NCBI GenBank assembly: GCA_050944255.1
Contig: JBMNQS010000003.1
Span: forward strand, 4,085-68,084
DNA from: JBMNQS01 sp050944255
GTDB taxonomy: Bacteria > Bacillota > Clostridia > Christensenellales > Maliibacteriaceae
DNA length: 64,000 nt
Reading direction: 5' to 3'
Shown: in pieces, positions 53,384 through 61,991 of the stretch
How positions within the stretch are numbered: the stretch's first letter is position 1
How the letters are laid out: each line of letters starts with the position of its first letter
Position numbers and translations under genes: made by a program
The notes under the pieces: model-generated
Seen by the model: only the letters and a program-made list of their open reading frames with translations
What the model was told of the DNA's origin: nothing
The model's database searches: none

Positions 53384-53767
53384 ATGAATATACTGTGGCC
53401 TGCCGTGCTGGCCTGGGTGCTGGCACAGACGGCCAAGACCGTGATCCATTGGATGGAGCATGGTAAATTTGACCTTGCACGGCTGATATTCGGCTCCGGT
53501 GGAATGCCGTCGAGCCATACGGCGTTTGTGGCGGCCATTGCCGTGGGCGCAGGACAGCGGGCCGGCTACGATACGGTCCAGTTCGGCGTCAGGCGCGCCG
53601 CGGGCAGGCAGGCCCGGGTGCTCAATGAAATACTGGAGCATCTGAGCAAGGGCGACGCCACATGGCCCCAGCAGATGGAGCGGCTGCGCGAACTTTTGGG
53701 CCATACGCCGTTTCAAGTGGTGATAGGGCTTATTTTAGGCGCGGTGACCGCGCTGATATTCAATTGA
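53384..53767 (+). CDS. Divergent PAP2 (YuiD-type) membrane protein with an internal deletion
   Basis: At 127 residues it is about 20-30 shorter than YuiD-type relatives. The start is normal (SGGMPSSHTAFVAAIAVGAG, with the phosphatase-like SSH motif) and so is the end (LLGHTPFQVVIGLILGAVTA). In relatives the sequence after the first helices is a hydrophobic segment with VMYDAAGVRR; here VQF joins directly to GVRRAAGRQARVLNEIL, so about 15 residues, including the YDA motif and most of a helix, are missing in frame. The gene lies between ispA and dxs, its common place. Activity is doubtful. Confidence 0.8.
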   Translation: MNILWPAVLAWVLAQTAKTVIHWMEHGKFDLARLIFGSGGMPSSHTAFVAAIAVGAGQRAGYDTVQFGVRRAAGRQARVLNEILEHLSKGDATWPQQMERLRELLGHTPFQVVIGLILGAVTALIFN

Positions 53768-53777
53768 CGGAGAAGCT

Positions 53778-55634
53778 ATGAACCTATTGGATAACATCGA
53801 CTCGCCCGCGGACTTAAAGCTGCTGACCCAAGAGCAGCTTGAGGCGCTGGCGGAGGAAATCCGGATACACATACTGCGCTGCGTGTCCAGAACAGGCGGC
53901 CATTTGGCGAGCAATCTGGGCATTGTGGAGTTGACGCTGGCGCTGCACGCGGTGCTGGAATGCCCCGGGGATAAGATCGTCTTCGACGTGGGGCATCAGA
54001 GCTACGTGCATAAAATACTGACCGGGCGCAGGGATCAAATGCATACGCTGCGCGCAAAGGACGGGCTTTCCGGCTTCCCCAAGCCGCAGGAGAGCTCTTG
54101 CGACGCCTTTGCCACCGGGCACGCCTCCACGTCGCTCTCCGCGGCGCTGGGCATGGCCCGGGCCCGCGACTTAAAGGGCGAGGATTTTCATATCGCCGCG
54201 GTGGTGGGCGACGGCGCCTTCGGCGGCGGGATGATCTACGAGGCCATCAGCGACATGGGTAGCGGCGACAATAAGCTCATGATCATCTTAAACGACAACA
54301 ATATGAGCATCTCGCCCAACGTTGGGGCGCTGTCCAAGGCGCTGTCCAATCTGCGGCAGAGTCCCCGCTACCGGGGCTTCAAACTGTGGGCCAAGGAACG
54401 CCTCAGCGAGGGCGGCTACCTGGCGCGGCTGATGCACCGGGTCAAGACCAGCATCAAGTACCTGATGGTGCCCGGCTCGCTGTTTGAGGAAATGGGCCTG
54501 TTCTACATCGGGCCGGTGGACGGCCACGATATCGGCGCCCTGATGCAGGCGTTCACGCAGGCCAAAAAGGCGCCCATGACCTGCCTGGTGCACGTGATTA
54601 CCCACAAGGGGCAAGGGTACAGGGCCGCCGAGGCGGACCCCAGCACGTACCACGGGGTGTCGGCGTTCTCCATCCGCACCGGGATGCCCAAGGCGGCGGC
54701 GCCGGAAAAACTGCCCTTTGCCGCGGCGCTGGGCCGCGCGCTGGTCAAACGGGCGCGGGAGGATGAAAGGATCGTGGCGGTGACGGCTGCCATGCCCGAC
54801 GCCACGGGGCTGGGCCTTTTCAGGGATACGTTCCCGCGGCGCTTCTTCGATGTGGGCATCGCCGAGGAGCACGCGGTGACCATGGCGGCGGGGCTTGCCG
54901 CAGGCGGAATGCGGCCGGTGGTGCCCATTTACTCCACGTTCCTGCAGCGCGCCTACGATCAGATCGTGCACGACGTCTGCCTGCAGCATCTGCCGGTGAT
55001 CTTCGCGGTGGACCACGCTGGGATCGTAGGCGAGGACGGAGAGACGCATCAGGGCGTGTTCGATATCTCCTACATGCGCCACATCCCCAATTTGACCATC
55101 CTGTCGCCGGCCTCCAGCGAAGAGATGGCCGATGCGCTGGACTATGCGCTGGATATGGCCTCTGCGGTGGCCATCCGCTATCCCCGCGGGTGCGACCGGC
55201 TCAACGGCCTGGGGGACATGCCGCCCTTAAGCCGGGAGCCGTGGCCGCTCCTGCGCCGGGGGAAGGATTTGTCGATTCTGGCGGTGGGGGCCATGGCCCA
55301 GCACGCGCTGGAAGCGGCCGAGGCGCTCAAAGGTGAAATGGATATAGCCGTCTACAGCGTGCGGATCATCAAGCCTCTGGATGAGGAGATTTTAAAGCGG
55401 GCCACGGACTACAAGCTGTGCGTGACGCTGGAGGACAACGCGGCGGCGGGCGGGTTCGGCTCTCTGGTGCTGGAAACGCTGGAGAAGCTGGATATCCGCC
55501 GCAGCGTGCGGATTCTGGCGGTGCCCGACCGGTTTATCGCTCATGCCACCCGGGCGCAGTGCCTCGGGGATCTGGCGCTGGCCGGGGACGCCCTGGCGCG
55601 GCGGATCAGAGCGCTTTGGGAGCGTCAGTCATGA
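53778..55634 (+). CDS. dxs: 1-deoxy-D-xylulose-5-phosphate synthase
   Basis: The 618-residue thiamine-diphosphate enzyme condenses pyruvate and glyceraldehyde-3-phosphate, the first step of the MEP isoprenoid route. Visible motifs: VFDVGHQSYVHKILTGRRD, VVGDGAFGGGMIYEAIS (thiamine binding, GDG), LNDNNMSISPNVG, DVGIAEEHAVTMAAGLA (catalytic Glu) and the C-terminal transketolase domain. The tlyA ATG overlaps the stop, so the two are coupled. Confidence 0.97.
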   Translation: MNLLDNIDSPADLKLLTQEQLEALAEEIRIHILRCVSRTGGHLASNLGIVELTLALHAVLECPGDKIVFDVGHQSYVHKILTGRRDQMHTLRAKDGLSGFPKPQESSCDAFATGHASTSLSAALGMARARDLKGEDFHIAAVVGDGAFGGGMIYEAISDMGSGDNKLMIILNDNNMSISPNVGALSKALSNLRQSPRYRGFKLWAKERLSEGGYLARLMHRVKTSIKYLMVPGSLFEEMGLFYIGPVDGHDIGALMQAFTQAKKAPMTCLVHVITHKGQGYRAAEADPSTYHGVSAFSIRTGMPKAAAPEKLPFAAALGRALVKRAREDERIVAVTAAMPDATGLGLFRDTFPRRFFDVGIAEEHAVTMAAGLAAGGMRPVVPIYSTFLQRAYDQIVHDVCLQHLPVIFAVDHAGIVGEDGETHQGVFDISYMRHIPNLTILSPASSEEMADALDYALDMASAVAIRYPRGCDRLNGLGDMPPLSREPWPLLRRGKDLSILAVGAMAQHALEAAEALKGEMDIAVYSVRIIKPLDEEILKRATDYKLCVTLEDNAAAGGFGSLVLETLEKLDIRRSVRILAVPDRFIAHATRAQCLGDLALAGDALARRIRALWERQS

Positions 55635-56431
55635 AGGCGCGGCTGGACCAGGCCATGGTGGAGCGGGGTCTCTGCGAAAGCCGCTCCCGCGCGCAGGCGC
55701 TGATTTTGGCCGGGGAAGTGCTGGTGGACGGCCAGAAGGTAAAGAAGGCGTCCCAGAGCGTGGACGAAGGCCAAAAAATTGAGGTGGCCGAGCAATTGCC
55801 GTTCGTCAGCCGCGGCGGGCTGAAGCTGCAAAAGGCCATAGAAGTGTTTCATATTGAATTAAAGGGCGCCGTGTGCGCCGATATCGGGGCTTCCACGGGA
55901 GGATTTACCGACTGCATGCTCCAGCACGGGGCCAAAAAGGTGTATGCCATCGACGTGGGCTACGGCCAGTTGGACTGGAAACTTAGAAGCGACGACCGGG
56001 TGGTGGTCCGCGAGAGGACCAACGCCCGTTTCATCGTGCCGGGGGATTTTGAGGAATCCCTTGACTTTGCCGGCATCGACGCCTCGTTTATCTCGCTGAA
56101 GCTGCTTTTGCCGCCGCTTTATCCTTGCCTTATGGAAAACGGGCACGTGGTGGCGCTGGTCAAGCCCCAGTTTGAGGCGGGAAAGAGCCAGGTGGGTAAG
56201 CACGGCGTGGTGCGCGATCCGGCGGTGCATAAAGATGTGATCCAAAAGACGGCGGAGGCGGCCGCGAAGCTGGGTTTTTCCGTGCCGGGCCTGGATTTTT
56301 CGCCCGTTACCGGGCCGAAGGGAAACATGGAGTTTTTGCTGTACTTATCCAAGGGCGCGGCCGCGCCCGACATGCCGGATATCGCCTCTGTGGTGGACAG
56401 GGCCCATGCCGCGCTGAAAACCCATGAATAA
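55631..56431 (+). CDS. tlyA: TlyA family rRNA 2'-O-methyltransferase
   Basis: The 266-residue protein has an N-terminal S4 RNA-binding domain (RLDQAMVERGLCESRSRAQA) and a C-terminal FtsJ-like Rossmann domain (VCADIGASTGGFTDCMLQHG, then VYAIDVGYGQLDW and ALVKPQFEAGK). Mycobacterial TlyA methylates 16S and 23S rRNA; the role here is by family. ATG 55631 overlaps dxs. The long operon ends here; nadK has its own promoter 12 bp downstream. Confidence 0.92.
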   Translation: MKARLDQAMVERGLCESRSRAQALILAGEVLVDGQKVKKASQSVDEGQKIEVAEQLPFVSRGGLKLQKAIEVFHIELKGAVCADIGASTGGFTDCMLQHGAKKVYAIDVGYGQLDWKLRSDDRVVVRERTNARFIVPGDFEESLDFAGIDASFISLKLLLPPLYPCLMENGHVVALVKPQFEAGKSQVGKHGVVRDPAVHKDVIQKTAEAAAKLGFSVPGLDFSPVTGPKGNMEFLLYLSKGAAAPDMPDIASVVDRAHAALKTHE

Positions 56432-56443
56432 AAAGAAAATGGA

Positions 56444-56472
56444 TTGTATTTTTATGCGTCCTGCGCTATAAT
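56444..56472 (+). promoter_or_regulatory. Sigma-A promoter of nadK-argR-recN
   Basis: TTGTAT (56444-56449) and a perfect TATAAT (56467-56472) with a 17-bp spacer, 29 bp before the nadK ATG. Confidence 0.65.
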
Positions 56473-56500
56473 GGGGATAAACAGGGAGATGAACGAACCA

Positions 56501-57343
56501 ATGACCATCGGAATCTATACCATTGCGCCGGCAATGGCCAAGAGCCGGGTGATCAGGCAGGCCGTTGCCGCCATTGAACGCCGGGGCGGCCATGTGCTTC
56601 TGCTGCCCATGATCGCCCAGGCCGTCTCTCGGGCGGACCTGATTTGCCCGCAGGACGAACTGATGGATAAAAGTGATATTTTGATGGTGTTCGGCGGCGA
56701 CGGGACCATGCTCTCCGCCGCCAGAAACGCCGTTATCACCGATACGCCGGTTTTCGGCGTCAACCTGGGCAAGATCGGGTTTCTGCCCGAGACGGAAGTG
56801 CCCGATATCGACGAGGCCGTGGACTGCATACTCTCGGGCCGTTACCGCATCGAGGAGCGGATGATGCTGCGGTGCCGCCTGGATGACGAGGACATGGGCA
56901 TTGCCCTCAACGACGTGGTCATTGCAAGGGGCGCCGTCTCCAGGATGGTGAACGTGCATATAGACATCGACGGGGAGGCCTTCACCCAGTACCGCGCCGA
57001 CGGCGTCATCGTCTCCACGCCCACCGGCTCCACCGCCTATGCGCTCTCCACCGGCGGGCCCATTATCAGCCCCGAGCTGGAGTGCCTGCTGATCTCGCCC
57101 ATATGCCCCCACTCGCTGTACAACCGCTCGGTGGTGGTGGGCGATAAAACACGTATTGCCATTTCCGTCACCGGAGCGAACGACGACGCCATGGTCACGC
57201 TGGACGGGCAGATTGCAAAGGCGGTGAAGCCCGGCAATATCGTGACCATTTCCCGGGCGGAGCAGACGGCCAAGTTCGTCCGGCTCAGACAGGAAAGTTT
57301 CTACCGCACGCTCCACAGGAAACTGTCGAGCGATCATCTGTAG
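56501..57343 (+). CDS. nadK: NAD kinase
   Basis: The 280-residue cytosolic enzyme phosphorylates NAD to NADP. Motifs: VFGGDGTMLSAARNA (GGDG), GVNLGKIGFLPE, RADGVIVSTPTGSTAYALS (NE/D and substrate region) and VTLDGQ. I prefer ATG 56501 because the upstream in-frame ATG at 56489 is too close to AGGGAG and ATG 56444 lies in the promoter. argR and recN follow, the usual order. Confidence 0.94.
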   Translation: MTIGIYTIAPAMAKSRVIRQAVAAIERRGGHVLLLPMIAQAVSRADLICPQDELMDKSDILMVFGGDGTMLSAARNAVITDTPVFGVNLGKIGFLPETEVPDIDEAVDCILSGRYRIEERMMLRCRLDDEDMGIALNDVVIARGAVSRMVNVHIDIDGEAFTQYRADGVIVSTPTGSTAYALSTGGPIISPELECLLISPICPHSLYNRSVVVGDKTRIAISVTGANDDAMVTLDGQIAKAVKPGNIVTISRAEQTAKFVRLRQESFYRTLHRKLSSDHL

Positions 57344-57354
57344 GGGGAAAGCAT

Positions 57355-57804
57355 ATGAAGTCAAAGCGTCACAACCTGATACTGGAACTTGTACGCACCG
57401 GCGATATCTCCACGCAGGAAGAACTGGCGGAAGCCCTGAAAAAACACAGCGTGATAGCCACCCAGGCCACCATCTCCAGGGACATCAAGGAACTTCGCCT
57501 GATTAAAGTGCTGGGCGAGAACGGCATGTATAAGTATGCGAAGCTGGAGCAGAACGATTCCGCGCTGGACGCCCGGCTGCTGCGCCTGTTTTCCGAATCG
57601 GTGCTCAGCATGCAGCACTCGGGCAACATCATTGTGCTGCATACCATCAGCGGTACCGCCAACGCCGCGGCGGAGGCCATCGATAACCTGAGCTGGGAAG
57701 AGCTTATGGGCAGCCTCGCCGGCGACGATACCATCTTTGTGCTGATCCGCAGCGAGCAGGAAGTGCAGGCGGTGCTCTCGCGCTTCAGACAGATGATGCA
57801 GTAG
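57355..57804 (+). CDS. argR: Arginine repressor ArgR/AhrC
   Basis: The 149-residue protein has an N-terminal winged helix (STQEELAEALKKHSVIATQA, TISRDIKEL) and a C-terminal oligomerisation and arginine-binding domain (VLHTISGTANAAAEAIDN, GDDTIFVLIRS). It controls arginine genes, none of which are in the window. Position between nadK and recN is standard. Confidence 0.95.
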   Translation: MKSKRHNLILELVRTGDISTQEELAEALKKHSVIATQATISRDIKELRLIKVLGENGMYKYAKLEQNDSALDARLLRLFSESVLSMQHSGNIIVLHTISGTANAAAEAIDNLSWEELMGSLAGDDTIFVLIRSEQEVQAVLSRFRQMMQ

Positions 57805-57817
57805 GAAAGAGGCGGCT

Positions 57818-59554
57818 ATGCTCAGGCGGTTATCGGTGCGCCATATCGCGCTGATCGAAAAAGCGGACATTACCTTTGAGAGGGGACTCTGCGTCCTCAC
57901 CGGCGAGACGGGCGCGGGCAAATCCATATTGGTGGACGCCATGAAACTGGCCCTTGGCGGGCGCGCCGACAGAGATCTTATCTCCGCCGGTGAAAAGCGC
58001 GCGCAGGTGGAGGCCGCTTTTTTTGTGAAAAAAGACGATCCGGTGCGGGAGGTCCTGCGCCGCGAAAGTCTTCTTGATGATGACGAGGAGGAACTTGTGC
58101 TCTGGCGCGAACTGACCGCGGCGGGCAGAAGCACCTGCCGCATCGCCGGGACACTGGTCACGCTGTCGCTGCTTCGGGAAATTTCGTCCCACCTGGTGGA
58201 CATCTACGGGCAGCATGATTACCAGTCGCTGCTGAATCCGGCCAGCCACAGGGCGTTCCTCGACCGGATGGACAGGGAGGGAATTCTCTCTGCGCTGAAA
58301 GAGAAACTTGCCGCCCTTTGCGCTCAGGCGGCGGAACTGAAGAAAAAGATGTCCCAGGGCTACCTGTCGCCCCAGGAAAGGGAGCGGCAGCTGGATATCC
58401 TGCGCTTTCAACTCGATGAGATTCGTCAGGCCGGCCTGCAGGATGGCGAGGAGGAGGAACTGAAACGCCGGCAGGCGCTTCTGGCCGCGGCGGAGGAGAT
58501 CGATACGCAGCTGGCTGCCGCCTGCGATAAGCTGGCGGCGCCGTCCCCGGCGTCGGCGCTGGATTTTTTGGGGGATGCCGTGCAGGCCATGGCGCGCATC
58601 GCGCACCTGGACGCATCCTTTGAAGAGCTTCACGCGCGGCTGGAGGGCGCCTACTACGACCTCGAGGACGCGGCGTCCGCCCTTCGGCGGCTGACCGATA
58701 CGCAGCGGTACGATCCGCAGGCGCTCTCCGGCGTTGAGATGCGGCTGGACGAAATCTATAAGCTCAAGCGCAAGTACGGCGCCACCATAGCGGAAATCCT
58801 TCGGTTTGCCGACGAAGCCGAGGCGAAGATCGCTGAACTGGAAGGCGCCCAGGAGCATATGCTGGCGTATCAGAAGCAGTACGATGACATGCTCCGGTCC
58901 TACCACGAGACGGCGGTGGCGCTTTCTTCCCGCAGGCAGGAGCTGGCCAAGGTGCTGGAGAGGGAGCTGATCCGCCAATTGAGCGACCTTGGAATGGACA
59001 AGGCGCAGTTTTCGGTGCATTTCGGCGTGCTGCCTGACAAGGACAGCATCGAAAATCATTTGAGCCCCGAGGGGCTCGATGAAGTGGAATTTTATATTTC
59101 CTTCAATCCCGGCGTCCCCGTGCGGCCCATGGCGCGGGTCATCTCCGGCGGCGAACTGTCCCGGGTGATGCTGGCGCTGAAAAACGTGCCGCGCTCCGGC
59201 GGCGACGTGGGCTGCATGATCTTCGACGAGATCGACGCGGGCATCGGCGGCCGCACGGCAAACGTGGTGGCCAAAAAGATGAAGGCCGTCTCCAAGGAGC
59301 GGCAGGTGCTCTGCGTCACCCATCTGGCGGCGGTGGCCGCGGCGGCGGACATGCACATCGCCGTGGAGAAGGCCTCCGGCTCCGGCGCCACAAAGACCGG
59401 TATCGCCGTGCTTGGCGAAGAGGCGCATCTGGAGGAGATCGCCCGGATGCTGGGCGGGGACGACAAGGATTCCGTGACGCTGGCCCACGCGCGCAAACTG
59501 GTGAAGGATATGGGAAATCATAGACGGCAACAGGGAAAAGCGGCTGAAAAATAA
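57818..59554 (+). CDS. recN: DNA repair protein RecN
   Basis: The 578-residue SMC-like ATPase takes part in double-strand break repair. Walker A GETGAGKS is at residues 29-36. Two coiled-coil arms flank the middle. The ABC signature VISGGELSRVMLALK and Walker B MIFDEIDAGIGG are near residues 440-475. The C-terminal KDMGNHRRQQGKAAEK tail is basic. A terminator follows. Confidence 0.97.
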   Translation: MLRRLSVRHIALIEKADITFERGLCVLTGETGAGKSILVDAMKLALGGRADRDLISAGEKRAQVEAAFFVKKDDPVREVLRRESLLDDDEEELVLWRELTAAGRSTCRIAGTLVTLSLLREISSHLVDIYGQHDYQSLLNPASHRAFLDRMDREGILSALKEKLAALCAQAAELKKKMSQGYLSPQERERQLDILRFQLDEIRQAGLQDGEEEELKRRQALLAAAEEIDTQLAAACDKLAAPSPASALDFLGDAVQAMARIAHLDASFEELHARLEGAYYDLEDAASALRRLTDTQRYDPQALSGVEMRLDEIYKLKRKYGATIAEILRFADEAEAKIAELEGAQEHMLAYQKQYDDMLRSYHETAVALSSRRQELAKVLERELIRQLSDLGMDKAQFSVHFGVLPDKDSIENHLSPEGLDEVEFYISFNPGVPVRPMARVISGGELSRVMLALKNVPRSGGDVGCMIFDEIDAGIGGRTANVVAKKMKAVSKERQVLCVTHLAAVAAAADMHIAVEKASGSGATKTGIAVLGEEAHLEEIARMLGGDDKDSVTLAHARKLVKDMGNHRRQQGKAAEK

Positions 59555-59566
59555 AAATAAAATATT

Positions 59567-59595
59567 AAAACGCAAAGCTGGCTTTGCGTTTTTTG
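59567..59595 (+). terminator. Intrinsic terminator of recN
   Basis: AAAACGCAAAG and CTTTGCGTTTT surround CTGG, followed by T residues. Confidence 0.92.
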
Positions 59596-59787
59596 GCATA
59601 TAAGCGGACATGCGCGGTCTTTCATTGTTTTTCCCAAGCCGGTTTAAATTTTGAGGCTTTTATGCATGTGAAAACGGGCTTTTAAAAACCAATTTTTCTA
59701 TCGAATAAATCCATACAAAGGCGCAAGAATAGAAACAGTCGGACTTTATTTTTTATGATTCAAAATACAGCGCGAAAGGGAAGAAAT

Positions 59788-61062
59788 ATGAAAAAACCAT
59801 TGAATAAACGCATCGCCGGATGGGCTTTGGCGGCCTTTCTGCTTATCATCAACCAGTCGGGATACGTCAGAAGCATTGCCGGTATCCCCGATACGGTGCG
59901 TTTATCGGAAAATGACCAGGCGACGCTGAGGCTTCCCTTCGGCATTTCGATGAAGGATGATGAATCGGCGGCGGTGCTGTTTTCAGAAGATGGAGCGCTG
60001 GCGGACGAGCAGGGCGCCTATACGCTCAATACCGCGCAGGTGGGGCGCTCCAGCGCGCAACTGACGCTCTTTGGATTCATACCCATTAAAGAAGTGGCCG
60101 TGGAGGTGCTGCCGCAAAACGAGGTGGTGGCCGGCGGGCAGGCGCTGGGCATCGCGCTGTTTACCAACGGCGCCCTGGTGGTGGGCGGCAGCGACATCAT
60201 AACCGCCGACGGCACCCGGAGCAACCCCGCCCGGGACGCCGGCATCGTCTCGGGCGATGTCATTACCCACATCAACGGTCAGCCGGTGAGAAATGCGGAC
60301 CATGTGACGCAGATACTCAACAGCATCGGCAGCGAGGAAGTGCAGCTGCAGATCCTGCGCGAGGGCGAGGCATTGACCCTTAACGTAAAACCGGTGGCCG
60401 ATGCCAAGGACGGACGCTACCGCCTGGGCATCTGGGTCAGGGACTCCACGGCGGGTATCGGGACGCTGAGCTTCTATGACGCCAAACAGCGTGCCTACGG
60501 CGCGCTGGGACACGGCATTGTGGACGTGGATACGCACCAGTATCTCACCGTTCGCCAGGGCGAAGTGTCGCAGATCCATGTGGACGGCGTCATCCGAGGC
60601 ACCCCCGGTACGCCGGGAGAACTCTACAGCGAAAAGATCATCACCGACAATCCGCTGGGCGACATACAGGTCAACAATGAGTACGGCATCTACGGCAGGA
60701 CGTACCATGCGCCGGTGCAAAGTACGCCATCGAGTATGCCCGTGGGGCTTCAAAGCACCGTGCGCCTGGGAAAAGCCAGCATACTCTCCACCGTCGGCGG
60801 ACGCGGGACAAAAGCCTACGACTGCGAAATACTGCGCATCACGCCCCAGGGCGAACCGGCGCAAAAAAGCATGATCATACGCGTCACCGACCCGGAGCTT
60901 CTTGAGATTACGGGGGGCATTGTGCAGGGCATGAGCGGCAGCCCCATCGTGCAGGATGGGAAGATCATCGGCGCTGTCACCCACGTATTTGTCAACGATC
61001 CCACCCGCGGCTACGGCGTATTCATCGAATGGATGCTGCAGCAGACGATGCAGGTTCAATAA
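59788..61062 (+). CDS. spoIVB: SpoIVB peptidase (S55)
   Basis: The 424-residue serine protease is secreted by the forespore and signals activation of pro-sigma-K. An N-terminal signal anchor (AGWALAAFLLIINQSGYV) is followed by a PDZ domain (ARDAGIVSGDVITHINGQPV, about residues 150-215) and the S55 domain. The catalytic His is in GALGHGIVDVDT and the catalytic Ser in VQGMSGSPIVQDGKII; VTHVFVNDPTRGYGVFIEW ends the domain. ATG 59788 follows AAGGGAAGAAAT; an in-frame ATG at 59755 has no ribosome site. The recN-spoIVB-spo0A order is standard. Confidence 0.95.
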   Translation: MKKPLNKRIAGWALAAFLLIINQSGYVRSIAGIPDTVRLSENDQATLRLPFGISMKDDESAAVLFSEDGALADEQGAYTLNTAQVGRSSAQLTLFGFIPIKEVAVEVLPQNEVVAGGQALGIALFTNGALVVGGSDIITADGTRSNPARDAGIVSGDVITHINGQPVRNADHVTQILNSIGSEEVQLQILREGEALTLNVKPVADAKDGRYRLGIWVRDSTAGIGTLSFYDAKQRAYGALGHGIVDVDTHQYLTVRQGEVSQIHVDGVIRGTPGTPGELYSEKIITDNPLGDIQVNNEYGIYGRTYHAPVQSTPSSMPVGLQSTVRLGKASILSTVGGRGTKAYDCEILRITPQGEPAQKSMIIRVTDPELLEITGGIVQGMSGSPIVQDGKIIGAVTHVFVNDPTRGYGVFIEWMLQQTMQVQ

Positions 61063-61067
61063 ATAAA

Positions 61068-61074
61068 TGTCGAA
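61068..61074 (+). promoter_or_regulatory. Candidate Spo0A box upstream of spo0A
   Basis: TGTCGAA, a perfect 0A-box core, lies six bases after the spoIVB stop and 77 bp before the chosen spo0A start. Spo0A autoregulates in other spore formers. Seven bases also occur by chance. Confidence 0.45.
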
Positions 61075-61150
61075 TAATGTTGGGCGGGAAGGACTTGCCC
61101 TCCCGGCGTCGTATGCACCTCACAGGCTATCTATGTGGGGGGGACTGCAC

Positions 61151-61933
61151 TTGGGACAAAAACGATATTCCGTACTGATCGCAGGCAGCGATCTGATCTA
61201 CGCAACGCAGCTTGGCAGGCGGATTCAGATGGACCAGAACCTCTGCCTGCAGGGCGTTCTGCAATCGGGAAAAGAGGTGCTCGAACAGGTGCGCCAAAAC
61301 TGTCCGGATCTTCTGGTGCTGGATTTGGTGATGCCGTATCTGGACGGACTGGCCGTGCTGGAGGAAATTGCCGGCTGCGACGTGCGTCCGCGGGTGATGG
61401 TCGTATCGAATATCGCCGCGGACGATATACTGCATAAGACGTTTGAGCTGGGGGCAGAGGACTATATCCGCAAACCCCAAAACGTGGATGTGATCGCCCG
61501 CAGGATCAGGGATTTTGCCAGGGAGAAAGAGCTGCCGCCGCAGGAAAACCGCACGTTCGAAGCGGCGCCGCAGCAGAGCCTTGAACAATTGGAAAACGCC
61601 GCGGGCAACTACCTGCGCGAGCTGGGTATCATGCCGCATCTTCTGGGATACCAGTACCTGCGCCGCGCCATGGCGCTGGTGATCCAGGAGCCGCAATTGA
61701 TCAACGCGCTGACGCTGCGGCTCTATCCCATGGTGGCGGAAGTGTTCGATACCACGGCGCAGCGGGTGGAGCGCAGTATGCGTCACGCCATCGAAAACGG
61801 GTGGATAAGGGGAGACCTCACCGCCATTGACAGGATGTTCGGCTATACGGTGGACGCGGGAAAGGGCAAACCCACCGTGGGCGCGCTCATTGCCATGCTC
61901 ACCGACAGAATGCGGATGGACGGCATCGGCTGA
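61151..61933 (+). CDS. spo0A: Sporulation response regulator Spo0A with altered receiver acidic site
   Basis: About 260 residues. The C-terminal DNA-binding domain is canonical (TTAQRVERSMRHAIENGWIR, GYTVDAGKGKPT). The N-terminal receiver keeps the phosphorylation aspartate (LLVLDLVMPYLDGLAVLEE) and the lysine (YIRKP), but the acidic pair that begins receivers (ADDN in Bacillus) reads IAGSD, so both metal-binding aspartates are changed, and the switch Thr is Ser (VMVVSNI). The likely start is TTG 61151, about eight bases from GGGGGGA; ATG 61133 is an alternative. Synteny after spoIVB identifies it as Spo0A itself, not a paralog. Phosphorylation may be weak or different. Confidence 0.93.
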   Translation: MGQKRYSVLIAGSDLIYATQLGRRIQMDQNLCLQGVLQSGKEVLEQVRQNCPDLLVLDLVMPYLDGLAVLEEIAGCDVRPRVMVVSNIAADDILHKTFELGAEDYIRKPQNVDVIARRIRDFAREKELPPQENRTFEAAPQQSLEQLENAAGNYLRELGIMPHLLGYQYLRRAMALVIQEPQLINALTLRLYPMVAEVFDTTAQRVERSMRHAIENGWIRGDLTAIDRMFGYTVDAGKGKPTVGALIAMLTDRMRMDGIG

Positions 61934-61939
61934 ATAAAG

Positions 61940-61991
61940 TTTTTTTGCCCCGCATAGGCATGTACCATCAAACATGCCGGAGGCAAAAAAA
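61940..61991 (+). promoter_or_regulatory. Nested inverted repeat covering the spoIIM ribosome-binding site
   Basis: Outer arms TTTTTTTGCC (61940-61949) and GGCAAAAAAA (61982-61991) enclose inner arms GGCATGT (61957-61963) and ACATGCC (61972-61978). GGAGG (61979-61983) and the first base of the ATG lie in or between the arms. It may hide the ribosome site, or slow transcription after spo0A. Confidence 0.5.

Noticed and set aside
57830..59611. A 593-codon minus-strand frame opposite recN
   Set aside because: Antisense shadow of recN with biased composition; it also crosses the recN terminator.
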